Shown here: in pieces, positions 41,093 through 50,079 of the stretch
How the letters are laid out: the number at the start of each line of letters is the position of its first letter
Position numbering within the stretch: position 1 is the first letter of the stretch
Assembly (NCBI RefSeq): GCF_017312405.1
Contig: NZ_BLTG01000016.1
Location: forward strand, 1-64,000
Source of the DNA: Mycobacterium sp. PO1
Lineage (GTDB): Bacteria; Actinomycetota; Actinomycetes; Mycobacteriales; Mycobacteriaceae
Direction of reading: 5' to 3'
Length of the DNA stretch: 64,000 nucleotides
Program-made: the position numbers and the translations under genes
The notes under the pieces: model-generated
The model's database searches: none
Seen by the model: only the letters and a program-made list of their open reading frames with translations
What the model was told of the DNA's origin: nothing

Positions 41093-41956
41093 TCAGAACC
41101 GGCTGATGGTGCTGCGGAACGACTCGTCCTTGAGGAACAGCGACGTGTTGTCCGCGCCGAGGTGGGTCCACTTCAGGTTCAGGCCGCCGTCGACCAGCAG
41201 GGTCTGCCCGGTGATGTAGCCCGACAGATCGGACAGCAGGAAAAGGATCGCGCCGGCCTGTTCCGCCGGGGTGCCCCGGCGGCCCATCGCGATGGCTGCG
41301 CGGTCGCGTTCGGGGTCGGCGTCGACGTAGGTCGCCGAGGCGGCGGTCGCGGTGACGCCGGGTGCGACGGCATTGACCCTGATGCCGTCGAGGGCGAGTT
41401 CCACCGCCATGGTGCGGGTCATCGCCACCACCGCGGCCTTGGCCGTGCCGTACGCGATGTGGTACGGCGCGGTGTTCATACCGCTGATCGACGAAATCGA
41501 CACGAGGGAACCGGGGTCGCCGTTGTTCCGGATCTCGGCCGCGACCGCCTGGCTCATGAAGAAGGCCGTCTCCAGGTTTGCCGCGAACAGTGCCCGCCAG
41601 TCGTCGCGGGTGACCCGGGTGGACGGCATCCAGGTGGCCGGCGCGGCGCCGCCCGCGACATTGACCAGGCCGTAGAGCCGGGCACCGGTGTTCGAGGCAA
41701 CGGTGCGCACCTGATCGAGCACTGTGGCGACGCCGTCGTCGGTGGACACATCGGCGGACACGGAGACGACCGACAACCCCCGCGCGGCCAGCGGCCCGAC
41801 GTGTTCGTCGAGGTTGGCCTTCGAGCGACTGACCGCGACGACGGTGGCGCCGGCCTCGGCGGCCATCCGTGTCACCGTCGTTCCGATGCCGCCGCCACCT
41901 GCGCCGGAGACCACCACGATGCGGTCTTCCAGCCTCAGCGCCGCTTCGGGGCCCAC
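41093..41956 (-). CDS. Short-chain dehydrogenase/reductase, first gene of the catabolic transcript
   Basis: 287 aa. Cofactor motif SGAGGGGIGTTV (about 17-28), NVAGGAAP, SSISGMNT and catalytic AYGTAKAAV (Tyr about 168), C-terminal LLVDGGLNLKWTHLG. An unusual tail of about 25 residues (ADNTSLFLKDESFRSTISRF) follows the normal SDR end. GTG start at 41956. The promoter region holds a TTGTCCGGACAA palindrome just downstream of a TACCGT box. Confidence 0.9.
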   Translation of the reverse strand: MGPEAALRLEDRIVVVSGAGGGGIGTTVTRMAAEAGATVVAVSRSKANLDEHVGPLAARGLSVVSVSADVSTDDGVATVLDQVRTVASNTGARLYGLVNVAGGAAPATWMPSTRVTRDDWRALFAANLETAFFMSQAVAAEIRNNGDPGSLVSISSISGMNTAPYHIAYGTAKAAVVAMTRTMAVELALDGIRVNAVAPGVTATAASATYVDADPERDRAAIAMGRRGTPAEQAGAILFLLSDLSGYITGQTLLVDGGLNLKWTHLGADNTSLFLKDESFRSTISRF

Positions 41957-41961
41957 GTCAC

Positions 41962-41982
41962 TTGTCCGGACAAAAAACGGTA
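41962..41982 (-). promoter_or_regulatory. Promoter and palindromic operator of the catabolic transcript
   Basis: Minus-strand TACCGT (41982 to 41977) is a -10 candidate; the perfect 12-bp palindrome TTGTCCGGACAA (41962-41973) follows at about +2 to +13, a roadblock position for a repressor. The cognate regulator is unknown; the GntR protein 1.7 kb away is one candidate. Confidence 0.5.
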
Positions 41983-41984
41983 CT

Positions 41985-42023
41985 CTGCATAACGAAGAAC
42001 ACTATTCCGCAGCGGTTATGCAG
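41985..42023. promoter_or_regulatory. Inverted repeat in the divergent catabolic promoter region
   Basis: CTGCATAAC (41985-41993) and GTTATGCAG (42015-42023) are perfect 9-bp arms 21 nt apart, midway between the two divergent starts. This is a likely binding site for a dimeric regulator. The arms are on the same helix face (30 bp centre-to-centre, about three turns). Confidence 0.55.
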
Positions 42024-42094
42024 CCGTCAAGGCTTGGCTGCTCAGCTCCCGTCCTATTGTCTGGACCAACTTCGGCTTGCTAACGTCCGGATGC

Positions 42095-43672
42095 ATGAAG
42101 CCCCGGTACGCCGCGCCGAATCCCGTCACCGCCGAGGGTTGGCAGCTGCAGACGGTGACCGGCCCGAGCCGGCTGTTCGGCGCGAACGGGCTTCGCACCG
42201 GCCCGGACGATCGCGTCTACGTCGCCCAGGTGACCGGCAGTCAGATCAGCGCGCTCGACCTCGGGTCCGGGTCGCTGGAGGTCGTCAGCCCGAAGGGCGG
42301 CGACATCATCGCTCCCGACGACGTCGCGTTCGGCACCGACGGCACCCTCTATGCGACCGAGGTGATGGACGGGCGGGTCAGCGCCCGCGACCCCGCGGGG
42401 CACACCCGGGTCCTGCGCGACGATCTGCCGTGCGCCAACGGCATCACCGTGCACGACGGGCGCCTGTTCGTCGGGGAGTGCCGCGACGGCGGACGGCTGA
42501 TGGAGCTACCACTCGACGGTGGCGAGCCGCGCGTCCTGCTCGAGAACCTGCCCTCCCCGAACGCCATGGAAGTAGGCCCCGACGGGTTGCTGTACTACCC
42601 GTTGATGACCGCCAACGAGATCTGGCGCGTCGACCCGAACGGCGGCGAGCCGCAGCGCGTCGCCACCGAGCTCGGTGTGCCCGACGCGGTCAAGTTCGAC
42701 TCGGCCGGATACCTGGTGTCGACTCAGGTGGCCAGCGGCCAGGTGCTGCGTATCGATCCCCGGTCGGGCGACAAAACGGTGCTGGCACAGTTGAATCCGG
42801 GACTGGACAACCTCACCTTTGTCGGCGGCCGGTTGCTCACGTCGAACTTCACCGGCGAGATCACCGAGATCGGCTCCGACGGGCAGATATCGACGGTGCT
42901 GCCGGGCGGGCTGAACTGGCCCTTGGACCTCACCATCGCCGGCGGAACGCTCCACATCGCCGACGGCACGTACTTCTACCGAGTCGGCGCGAACGGCACC
43001 CTCGAGACGGTGGGCATGCTCTTCTCCCCGGGCTATCCGGGCTTCCTGCGCGGTGTCGACGCCGTCGGTACCGACGAGTTCGTCGTCACGACGTCCGGCG
43101 GCCAGGTGGCACGCTACCGGCCGGGCACCGGCGAAACCGAATTCCTCGCAACCGACTTCGATCAGCTCTACGGTGTCGCCGCCGCCCACGGCGCGATCGT
43201 GTTCGCCGAGCTCGGCACCGGAAAGGTGCACTGCCTGCAGTCGGGGCGGGCCGAGACGATCTGCTCGGGCCTGCACGAGCCGGTCGGGATCGCCTTCGAC
43301 GATGACGGCGCGACGCTGGTGGCTGAATCCGGTGCCGGGCGGGTGGTTCGGCTCGGATCGGCGGGTCCGGACACCGTGGTGGACGGACTGCAGTGCCCGC
43401 AGGGCATCCATGTCCGCGACGGCCGGCTCTACATCGTCGACGCAGGCGCCAAGGAACTCGTCGAGTTCGACCTGGGCACCAAGGCGCGCACCACGATCGC
43501 CAGCGGACTGCCGGTCGGCGCTCCGCCCGGCGTCGAACCGAAACCGCTGAAAGGCATGCCGCCGTTCTCGGGTCCGCAGGGGCCCTTCGCCGGGGTGACC
43601 TGCGGGCCGGACGGCACTCTGTATGTGTCCGCCGACTCCGACGGTAGCGTCCTGGCGATCGGCCGGCGATGA
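42095..43672 (+). CDS. SMP-30/NHL-type beta-propeller protein
   Basis: 525 aa of repeated propeller blades with patterns such as GPDDRVYVAQVTGSQIS, GTDGTLYATEVMDGRVSA and FDDDGATLVAESGAGRVVRL; the last reads DGTLYVSADSDGSVLAIG. It belongs to the SMP-30/gluconolactonase-like or strictosidine-synthase-like propellers, many of which are Ca-dependent lactonases. A lactonase would open the lactone made by the monooxygenase, which gives it a place in the pathway (inference). No signal peptide. ATG at 42095 with TAACGT 8 nt upstream; overlaps the GntR gene by ATGA. Confidence 0.8.
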   Translation: MKPRYAAPNPVTAEGWQLQTVTGPSRLFGANGLRTGPDDRVYVAQVTGSQISALDLGSGSLEVVSPKGGDIIAPDDVAFGTDGTLYATEVMDGRVSARDPAGHTRVLRDDLPCANGITVHDGRLFVGECRDGGRLMELPLDGGEPRVLLENLPSPNAMEVGPDGLLYYPLMTANEIWRVDPNGGEPQRVATELGVPDAVKFDSAGYLVSTQVASGQVLRIDPRSGDKTVLAQLNPGLDNLTFVGGRLLTSNFTGEITEIGSDGQISTVLPGGLNWPLDLTIAGGTLHIADGTYFYRVGANGTLETVGMLFSPGYPGFLRGVDAVGTDEFVVTTSGGQVARYRPGTGETEFLATDFDQLYGVAAAHGAIVFAELGTGKVHCLQSGRAETICSGLHEPVGIAFDDDGATLVAESGAGRVVRLGSAGPDTVVDGLQCPQGIHVRDGRLYIVDAGAKELVEFDLGTKARTTIASGLPVGAPPGVEPKPLKGMPPFSGPQGPFAGVTCGPDGTLYVSADSDGSVLAIGRR

Positions 43673-44412
43673 CGACGACCGCCGGCGATCATCGCTACCT
43701 CCAGGTCGCGCGTACCCTGCGCAAGGAGATCGTCGACGGCGTCTACCCGGTCGGCTCCCAACTGCCCACCGAACACGAGCTGTGCGAGCGGTTCGCCGTC
43801 AGCCGCTACACCGTTCGCGAGGCGCTGCGGCGGCTGCGCGACGACAACCTGGTCACCTCCAAACCGCGCGCGGGCACACTGGTGGTCCCCCGGCCGACGA
43901 ACAACTCCTACGCCCAGGACGTCGTCTCGATCGAGGACCTGCTCGCCTTCGCCCAGGGTGCGAGGTTCGCCATCGACTCCAACGCCATGGTCACGGTGAA
44001 TGCGGCGCTGGCCGAACGCACCGGGCTCGCACCTGGCACGCAATGGCTCGGAGTCGCCGGATATCGGCGCGTCGACGAGCACACCCCGCCGGCATGCCGC
44101 ACCGAGTACTACATCAACCGCGACTTCGCCGCGGTCGGCCGGCTCCTGCAGCGTCACAGCGGGCCGATCTTCCCGTTGGTCGAGGACCTCTTCGGGGTCA
44201 GCATCAGCGAGGTGCACCAGGAGATCTCGGCGGTCGTGCTGGAGGCGGGTCTCGCCGAGCACCTCGAGGTCGGGCGCGGGACCGCCGCGCTGCAGATGCG
44301 GCGCACCTACACCACGTCCGACGGCGAGGTCGCCCAGGTCACCGTCAACATCCACCCGTCGTCGCGCTTCCGGCATTCGATGACCATGCGCCGAGTCCGG
44401 GACAACGGGTGA
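43669..44412 (+). CDS. GntR/UTRA-family transcriptional regulator
   Basis: 247 aa. N-terminal winged helix (about 8-75: YLQVARTLRKEIVDGVYPVG, LPTEHELCERFAVSRYTVRE, ALRRLRDDNLV) and a C-terminal UTRA ligand-binding domain (about 95-240). UTRA domains sense small molecules, often pathway intermediates. Overlaps both neighbours by ATGA/GTGA, so it is part of the plus-strand operon and is the natural candidate to act on the divergent promoter region at 41962-42023. Confidence 0.9.
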   Translation: MTTTAGDHRYLQVARTLRKEIVDGVYPVGSQLPTEHELCERFAVSRYTVREALRRLRDDNLVTSKPRAGTLVVPRPTNNSYAQDVVSIEDLLAFAQGARFAIDSNAMVTVNAALAERTGLAPGTQWLGVAGYRRVDEHTPPACRTEYYINRDFAAVGRLLQRHSGPIFPLVEDLFGVSISEVHQEISAVVLEAGLAEHLEVGRGTAALQMRRTYTTSDGEVAQVTVNIHPSSRFRHSMTMRRVRDNG

Positions 44413-45911
44413 ACGCCACACTGGCCGATGCGCTGCGCGCGAGCGCCCGTGACGCGCCGGGGCGGATCCTGGTGCGCGACGACGACAGCGTCGTGACGGC
44501 TGCTCAACTGCTGGACCGGGCAACCCTGCTCGCGCACGCCTTGACGCGGCGAATGCCCGTCGGCAGCATCGTCTCCTTCACGCTGCCCAACTGGCACGAG
44601 GCGGCGGTCATCTATCTGGGAACAACACTGGCCGGCATGATCGCCAACCCGATCCTGCCGTCGCTGCGCGATCACGAACTGTCGTTCATCCTCACCGATG
44701 CCAACAGTCGCGCGGTCTTCATTCCGCACGTCGTCGGTGGGCACGATTACGTCGCGATGCTCGATCGCGTCACCGCCGGGTTGCCCGACCCGCCCGAGGT
44801 GGTCGTGGTGCGCGGCGACGCCGGCGGCCACACCGCGTTCGCCGATCTGCTCGACGAACCCGCTGCCGGCACCCTGCCGGCTCTCGACCCGTCCGACATC
44901 CAGCTGGTTCTGTACACCTCGGGGACCACCGGCCGGCCCAAAGGCGTTCTTCACAGCCACGATTCACTCCACGCGCTGATCACCCAGCTCGGCCGGTCCT
45001 GGCGCATCGAGGCCGGCGACACGTTCCTCGTGCCGTCCCCGGTCGCCCACATCGGCGGCTCGATCTACGCCTTCGAGTGCCCCCTGCTGCTGGGCACGCA
45101 GGCAGTGTTGATGCAGCGCTGGGAGCCCGACCGCGCCGTCGCGCTGATGCTCGAGCACGGCTGTACGCACATGGCCGGTGCGACCCCGTTCCTGGAGGGA
45201 CTCCTGGCTGCGGCCCAACGGGCCGATACCCGCCTGCCCGACCTGAAGGTGTTCATCTGCGGCGGCGCCTCGGTACCGCCGTCGCTGATCCGACGCGCCA
45301 CGGAATACCTGGACAAGGCGGCCGTCAGCCGGGTGTACGGATCGACGGAGGTTCCGGTGACGACGGTGGGATCGCTCGATGACACCGAGCGGGCCGCCGA
45401 CACCGACGGTCACCCCGGGATCGCGGAGGTCGCCATCGTCGACGGGGAGATCCGCTCCCGCGGACCGCAGATGTTCCGCGGGTACCTGCACTCCGAGGAC
45501 AACGCCGCGGCCTTCGACGAGTTCGGCTACTTCCGAACCGGCGACCTCGGCCGGTTCACCGACGACGGGCACCTCGTGGTGACAGGCCGCGCCAAGGACA
45601 TCATCATCCGCAACGGCGAGAACATCTCGCCCAAGGAAGTGGAGGACATCCTCGTCACGCATCCACAGATCGCCGAGATCGCGATCGTCGGTCTTCCCGA
45701 TTCCCGCACCGGGGAGCGTGCCTGCGCCGCCATTGTCGCCTCCGGCGGCCGGGGCCCCGAGGTCGCCGACCTCCACGAGTTCCTGGTGGCGCACGGCGTG
45801 GCCAAGTTCAAGGTGCCCGAGCAGGTGCGGTTCGTCGACGCGCTGCCGAAGAACGACGCGGGCAAGGTGCTCAAGCACGTCCTCAAGGCCGATCTGATCA
45901 AGGAGTCATGA
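44409..45911 (+). CDS. AMP-forming acyl-CoA synthetase (1)
   Basis: 500 aa ANL-superfamily ligase that activates a carboxylic acid as acyl-AMP then acyl-CoA. Seen: P-loop YTSGTTGRPKGVLHSH (about 174-189), VYGSTEVPVTTVGS, GRAKDIIIRNGENISPKEVE (about 395-414) and the catalytic Lys in PKNDAGKVLK near the C-terminus. GTG start overlaps the GntR stop. Substrate unknown; presence of a second synthetase 0.8 kb on suggests two acids are activated in the pathway. Confidence 0.93.
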   Translation: MNATLADALRASARDAPGRILVRDDDSVVTAAQLLDRATLLAHALTRRMPVGSIVSFTLPNWHEAAVIYLGTTLAGMIANPILPSLRDHELSFILTDANSRAVFIPHVVGGHDYVAMLDRVTAGLPDPPEVVVVRGDAGGHTAFADLLDEPAAGTLPALDPSDIQLVLYTSGTTGRPKGVLHSHDSLHALITQLGRSWRIEAGDTFLVPSPVAHIGGSIYAFECPLLLGTQAVLMQRWEPDRAVALMLEHGCTHMAGATPFLEGLLAAAQRADTRLPDLKVFICGGASVPPSLIRRATEYLDKAAVSRVYGSTEVPVTTVGSLDDTERAADTDGHPGIAEVAIVDGEIRSRGPQMFRGYLHSEDNAAAFDEFGYFRTGDLGRFTDDGHLVVTGRAKDIIIRNGENISPKEVEDILVTHPQIAEIAIVGLPDSRTGERACAAIVASGGRGPEVADLHEFLVAHGVAKFKVPEQVRFVDALPKNDAGKVLKHVLKADLIKES

Positions 45912-45912
45912 C

Positions 45913-46698
45913 ATGCAGGTAGCGATCGTCACCGGTGCCAGCAGCGGCATCGGGTTCGGCTGCGCGACAACGCTGGCCGCGCAGGGGATGGCCGTGTTGG
46001 GCACCGGCCGGGACCCCGGTCGGTTGGCCGAGCTCGAGAACGCGGACCCCGGGGCCGGCGAGATCTCGACGCTGTCGGTCGACCTGACCGCCGATGACGC
46101 ACCGCAACGCATCGTGGCGGCGGCGCTGGACCGCTGGGGCCGCATCGACTTCCTGGTCAACAACGCCGGCATCGGCAGTCCGAAACCGCTGCACGAGACC
46201 GACGACGAGACGCTCGACCATTTTCTCGGCATCATGCTGCGGGCACCCTTCCGGCTGGCCCGCGACGTCATCGGGCACATGCAGCCCGGCTCGGCGATCA
46301 TCAACGTCACGTCGACGTTCGCAGTCGTCGGTGGGCTGCGCGGCGGCGCCTACTCAGCGGCCAAGGGCGGGCTCACCGCGCTGACCACCCACATCGCCTG
46401 CCAGTACGGCCCTCTCGGAATCCGCTGCAACGCAGTGGCTCCCGGCGTCACCCTCACTCCTATGGTGGCCCACCGGCTGGAGGACGAACGGTTCCGCAAG
46501 ATCAACACCGAGATGACCCCGCACCAGCGCCTCGGCCGCGTCGAGGACATCGCCTCGACCGTGGCGTTCCTCTGCTCCGAGGGCGGCAGCTTCATCAACG
46601 GCCAGACGATCGTCGTCGACGGTGGGTGGAGCTCGACGAAGTACCTGTCCGACTTCGCCCTCACCTCCGAATGGGTTCCCCGGGAGTCCGCCCGGTGA
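45913..46698 (+). CDS. Short-chain dehydrogenase/reductase
   Basis: 261 aa. TGASSGIGFGCA (about 7-18), VNNAGIGSP, NVTSTFAVVG and catalytic AYSAAKGG (Tyr about 145); IVVDGGWSSTKY at the C-terminus. Starts 1 nt after the synthetase stop and its stop overlaps the next start (GTGA), so it is cotranscribed. Probably oxidises a hydroxyl of the pathway substrate to the ketone needed by the Baeyer-Villiger enzyme (inference). Confidence 0.92.
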   Translation: MQVAIVTGASSGIGFGCATTLAAQGMAVLGTGRDPGRLAELENADPGAGEISTLSVDLTADDAPQRIVAAALDRWGRIDFLVNNAGIGSPKPLHETDDETLDHFLGIMLRAPFRLARDVIGHMQPGSAIINVTSTFAVVGGLRGGAYSAAKGGLTALTTHIACQYGPLGIRCNAVAPGVTLTPMVAHRLEDERFRKINTEMTPHQRLGRVEDIASTVAFLCSEGGSFINGQTIVVDGGWSSTKYLSDFALTSEWVPRESAR

Positions 46699-48188
46699 AC
46701 CTGTTCGCGCTGCTCGACCAGGCCGCCACGCGCCACGGTGACCGGGGTGCGGTGTACCACGGTGATCAGCAGGTTCACACCTGGTCTGCACTGCGGGAGC
46801 GGGCATTACGGCTGGCTGGATCACTGCGGGAGCTGGGACCTGGCGCCCGGATCGCGGTGGCCGGCGAGAACAGCCCGCAGATCGTGGAGCTGATGTTCGC
46901 GATCTGGGCGGCCGAGTGTGTGTTCGTCCCGCTCAACTACAAGCTGCATCCGCGCGAGATGGACCAGATTCTCGACGATGCCGGCGCCGCAGTGGTTTTC
47001 GCTTCGGCCAAGATCGCGTCTGCGCTGTCCGACGTCACGTCGGTCCCGATCGAGACCATCGGGGCGGTCGAGTACCAAGAGCGTTGCACCTCGGACATGG
47101 CAGCCGTCCCCCGCACCACCGATCCGGCGGACCTGGCCTGGCTGTTCTACACCAGTGGGACCACGGGTCGCTCGAAGGGGGCGATGCTGTCCCATCGCAA
47201 CCTGATGGCGATGACGCTGTCACACCTGGCCGACTTCGACTCCCCCGACGAGAATTCCAGCCTGATCCACGGGGCCCCGATGTCGCACGGCTCGGGCCTC
47301 TATGTGCCGCCGTACGTCCTGCGCGGCGCACGACAGGTGGTGCCGGCATCCGGCGCGTTCGACCCGGACGAGTTCCTCGACCTGTGCGACCTGCATCCCC
47401 GTTGCAGCGCATTCCTGGCGCCCACGATGGTGTCCCGGCTCGTCCAGACGGGTCGGCCCCGGCCGGCCAACCTCGAGACGATCGTCTACGGGGGCGGACC
47501 GATGTACGTCGACAGCCTCAAGAAGGCGCTGGCCGCGTTCGGCCCGATCTTCGTTCAGCTCTACGGTCAGGGCGAGGCGCCGATGACGATCACCGGCCTG
47601 CGCCGCGCCGACCACGTCACCGGCCAGGCCGACGGCGCCGGGTGGGCCTCCGACGAGGTGCTCGGCTCGGTCGGGTACGCCCGTTCCGGCGTCGACGTCG
47701 CGGTACTGGGGCCGGGCGGGACACCGGCAGGAGTCGGTGAGATCGGCGAGATCGTCTGCCGCGGAGACGTGGTGATGTCCGGCTACTGGAACAATCCGGC
47801 GGCGACGTTGGCGACGCTGCGCGACGGTTGGTTACACACGGGTGACCTGGGCTCCTTCGACGGCAACGGCGTGCTGACACTTCGGGACCGGTCCAAGGAC
47901 GTGGTGATCAGCGGTGGCAGCAACATCTACCCGCGCGAGATCGAGGAGGTGCTGCTCGAACACCCCGGCGTGGTCGAAGCGGGCGTCGTCGGCGCGCCGG
48001 ACGAGGAATGGGGCGAGGTCGTGGTCGCCTTCATCGTCGGCGACGCCACGCCCGAGGACCTGGACGCGCTGCTGTTGCAGCGAATCGCCCGGTTCAAGCG
48101 TCCGAAACGCTACGCGTTCGTCGGTGAACTGCCCAAGAACAGCTACGGCAAAGTGCTCAAACGTCAGCTGCGGGATCAACTGAGCTGA
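46695..48188 (+). CDS. AMP-forming acyl-CoA synthetase (2)
   Basis: 497 aa. P-loop FYTSGTTGRSKGAMLSHRNL (about 149-168), LYGQGEAPMTITGL in place of the common YGxTE motif, GWLHTGDLGSFDGNG, RDRSKDVVISGGSNIYPREI and Lys in PKNSYGKVLKRQL. FadD-like. GTG start overlaps the SDR stop. Last gene of the five-gene plus-strand operon. 76 nt separate it from the GGDEF-EAL gene. Confidence 0.93.
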   Translation: MNLFALLDQAATRHGDRGAVYHGDQQVHTWSALRERALRLAGSLRELGPGARIAVAGENSPQIVELMFAIWAAECVFVPLNYKLHPREMDQILDDAGAAVVFASAKIASALSDVTSVPIETIGAVEYQERCTSDMAAVPRTTDPADLAWLFYTSGTTGRSKGAMLSHRNLMAMTLSHLADFDSPDENSSLIHGAPMSHGSGLYVPPYVLRGARQVVPASGAFDPDEFLDLCDLHPRCSAFLAPTMVSRLVQTGRPRPANLETIVYGGGPMYVDSLKKALAAFGPIFVQLYGQGEAPMTITGLRRADHVTGQADGAGWASDEVLGSVGYARSGVDVAVLGPGGTPAGVGEIGEIVCRGDVVMSGYWNNPAATLATLRDGWLHTGDLGSFDGNGVLTLRDRSKDVVISGGSNIYPREIEEVLLEHPGVVEAGVVGAPDEEWGEVVVAFIVGDATPEDLDALLLQRIARFKRPKRYAFVGELPKNSYGKVLKRQLRDQLS

Positions 48189-48264
48189 GCGCAACTCGTG
48201 TGATCTGACCGGCGGCCGACCGAAACGCCGGTAGAGCGCATCAGGCGGCGGGTGCGCAGCTAAC

Positions 48265-50061
48265 ATGTTCGAGGTGGGGAGGGTGTCGGCCGTTCGGGCC
48301 GCGATCACACGCGCGCAGAAGTGGCCCGGTATTGCCCAGCCGGCGCTGTGGGCGCGCACCGCCGGGTCCAGTTTCGTGTTCGGCGGCGTGCTGGTGGCGC
48401 TGATCACCGCGATGACCCCGACCTCGTTCGAGCACGCCGTCGTGCAGTACGCCAACGCCACGGCGGCGATGGCGATCGGGATCGCGGTCCTGCTCACCGG
48501 GCGGCGCGTCACGCTGGTGCAGTTTCACCTCCTGGTGGTCACCGCGATCCTGCAGATCACGCTCTCGGTCACGTTCGCGACCGGCGCGGCGGCGGTGTCC
48601 TTCGCGACGCTGTACGTGTTCGTCGGCTGCGCGGCATTTTTCGTGGCGTGGCCCACCGCGGTGCTCTATCTGGGCCTCGCCATGCTGTGTTCGACCACTG
48701 CGCTGGCTGTGACCGGGTCCGTGCCGTGGTGGACGGGTCTCGTCACGGCCGCGACCACGGCCGCGGTCGGAGTGATCATCCTCGCCCTCGGGCAGGTGGT
48801 GGCCAAGGCAGAACTCGACGAGGTGACCGGTCTGCCCAACCGGCGCGGGTTCGATCGGATCCTCAGCGCCGAGGTCAGCAGGGCGTCATGGGAGAAGACC
48901 GGGCCGGCTGTGGTTCTGATCTGCGTGGACGCGCGCGCGGCGGTGCAGCAGGAGTTCGGCGATCGGGCCGCGGATGCGTTGATGCAGCAGTTGACGTCAG
49001 CCTGGCTCGGTGTGCTGGATCCCGGCCACGTGCTGGCACGGCGTAGTGACGGCGAACTCGCGTTGATGCTGCCGGCGACCACCGAGCACGACGCTTTCGC
49101 GCTGACCCTGCGACTCCGGCAGGAATGCACCAGAGAATTCTCCGCCGGGGTCAGCGCCTGGGCGGCCGGTGAATCCCCCACCCCGGTTCTCGAGCGCGCC
49201 GACGCGGCGCTTCGCCGCGCACGGTCCACCGGACGCAACCGCACGATGCTCGAGTCCTCCGAGCTGCCGCCGCTTGCCGTTCAGCTCAGAGAAGCGCTTG
49301 CCGCCGAAGACATCAGGGTCTGCTACCAGCCGGTGATGCGACTTGGTGACCCTGATGTCGTGATGGGTGTCGAGGCGCTGCTGCGGTGGTCGCCGGCGCT
49401 GGGGCCCGACCTGAATGCCGGTGAGGTGATCAGGGTCGCCGAGGACCACGATCTGATCGCGGCCCTCGATCAGTTCGTGCTGCGCCGGGCGTGCCTGGAC
49501 GCCTGCTGGGTGCAGGGCCGGTTCCCCGGCCTGCCACTGATGTTGAGCGTCAACGTGTCCGGCCTCGAACTGGTCAAGCGGGGCTATGCCGCCCGGGTCG
49601 TGGACACGCTGCGCGCCACCGGCTGGCCCGCCGACCAACTCGTGCTGGAGGTCACCGAGACGGTTCTCGACGTGGACCGGCCCTCGTCGATCAACGCCCT
49701 GCATGAGCTACGCCGCCACGGAATCCGCGTCGCCATCGACGACTTCGGCACCGGATACTCGTCGTTGAGCCGGCTGCACACGCTGCCGACCGACCTCCTC
49801 AAACTCGACGGTTCATTCGTGTCGTCGATCATCTCGCCGTCTGCTCCGCGCCTGCTGCAGGCGGTCGCGGGACTCGCCAATGCCCTTCATCTGCCCATCG
49901 TGGTCGAAGGCGTCGAGACCGCCCGCCAGGCGGCGGTGCTGCGCGAGATGGGCTTCACGATGGCCCAGGGTTACCTTTTCAGTCGTCCGCAGAGCCGTGA
50001 AGACGTGGTCGAGATGATCAGACATCAAGCCACGGCCTCCGGGCCGGCGCTCGGCGGCTGA
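48265..50061 (+). CDS. Membrane GGDEF-EAL protein with degenerate GGDEF
   Basis: 598 aa. N-terminal membrane domain of about six helices (about 30-178), a GGDEF domain (about 185-325) whose active-site signature reads RRSDGELAL instead of GG(D/E)EF, and an intact EAL domain (about 335-590) with VEALLRW, DDFGTGYSS and VVEGVET. The diguanylate cyclase half is probably inactive, possibly a GTP sensor, while the EAL half should hydrolyse cyclic di-GMP. ATG at 48265; TAACAT (48261-48266) lies 7 nt before an in-frame GTG at 48274, which may be the real leaderless start. Confidence 0.9.
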   Translation: MFEVGRVSAVRAAITRAQKWPGIAQPALWARTAGSSFVFGGVLVALITAMTPTSFEHAVVQYANATAAMAIGIAVLLTGRRVTLVQFHLLVVTAILQITLSVTFATGAAAVSFATLYVFVGCAAFFVAWPTAVLYLGLAMLCSTTALAVTGSVPWWTGLVTAATTAAVGVIILALGQVVAKAELDEVTGLPNRRGFDRILSAEVSRASWEKTGPAVVLICVDARAAVQQEFGDRAADALMQQLTSAWLGVLDPGHVLARRSDGELALMLPATTEHDAFALTLRLRQECTREFSAGVSAWAAGESPTPVLERADAALRRARSTGRNRTMLESSELPPLAVQLREALAAEDIRVCYQPVMRLGDPDVVMGVEALLRWSPALGPDLNAGEVIRVAEDHDLIAALDQFVLRRACLDACWVQGRFPGLPLMLSVNVSGLELVKRGYAARVVDTLRATGWPADQLVLEVTETVLDVDRPSSINALHELRRHGIRVAIDDFGTGYSSLSRLHTLPTDLLKLDGSFVSSIISPSAPRLLQAVAGLANALHLPIVVEGVETARQAAVLREMGFTMAQGYLFSRPQSREDVVEMIRHQATASGPALGG

Positions 50062-50079
50062 GTACACCACGCCGGACGC

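Noticed and set aside
41985-42005. KstR-like reading of AGAACACTATTCC in the divergent catabolic promoter
   Set aside because: The right half lacks the GTT core, so it does not fit TNNAACNNGTTNNA.
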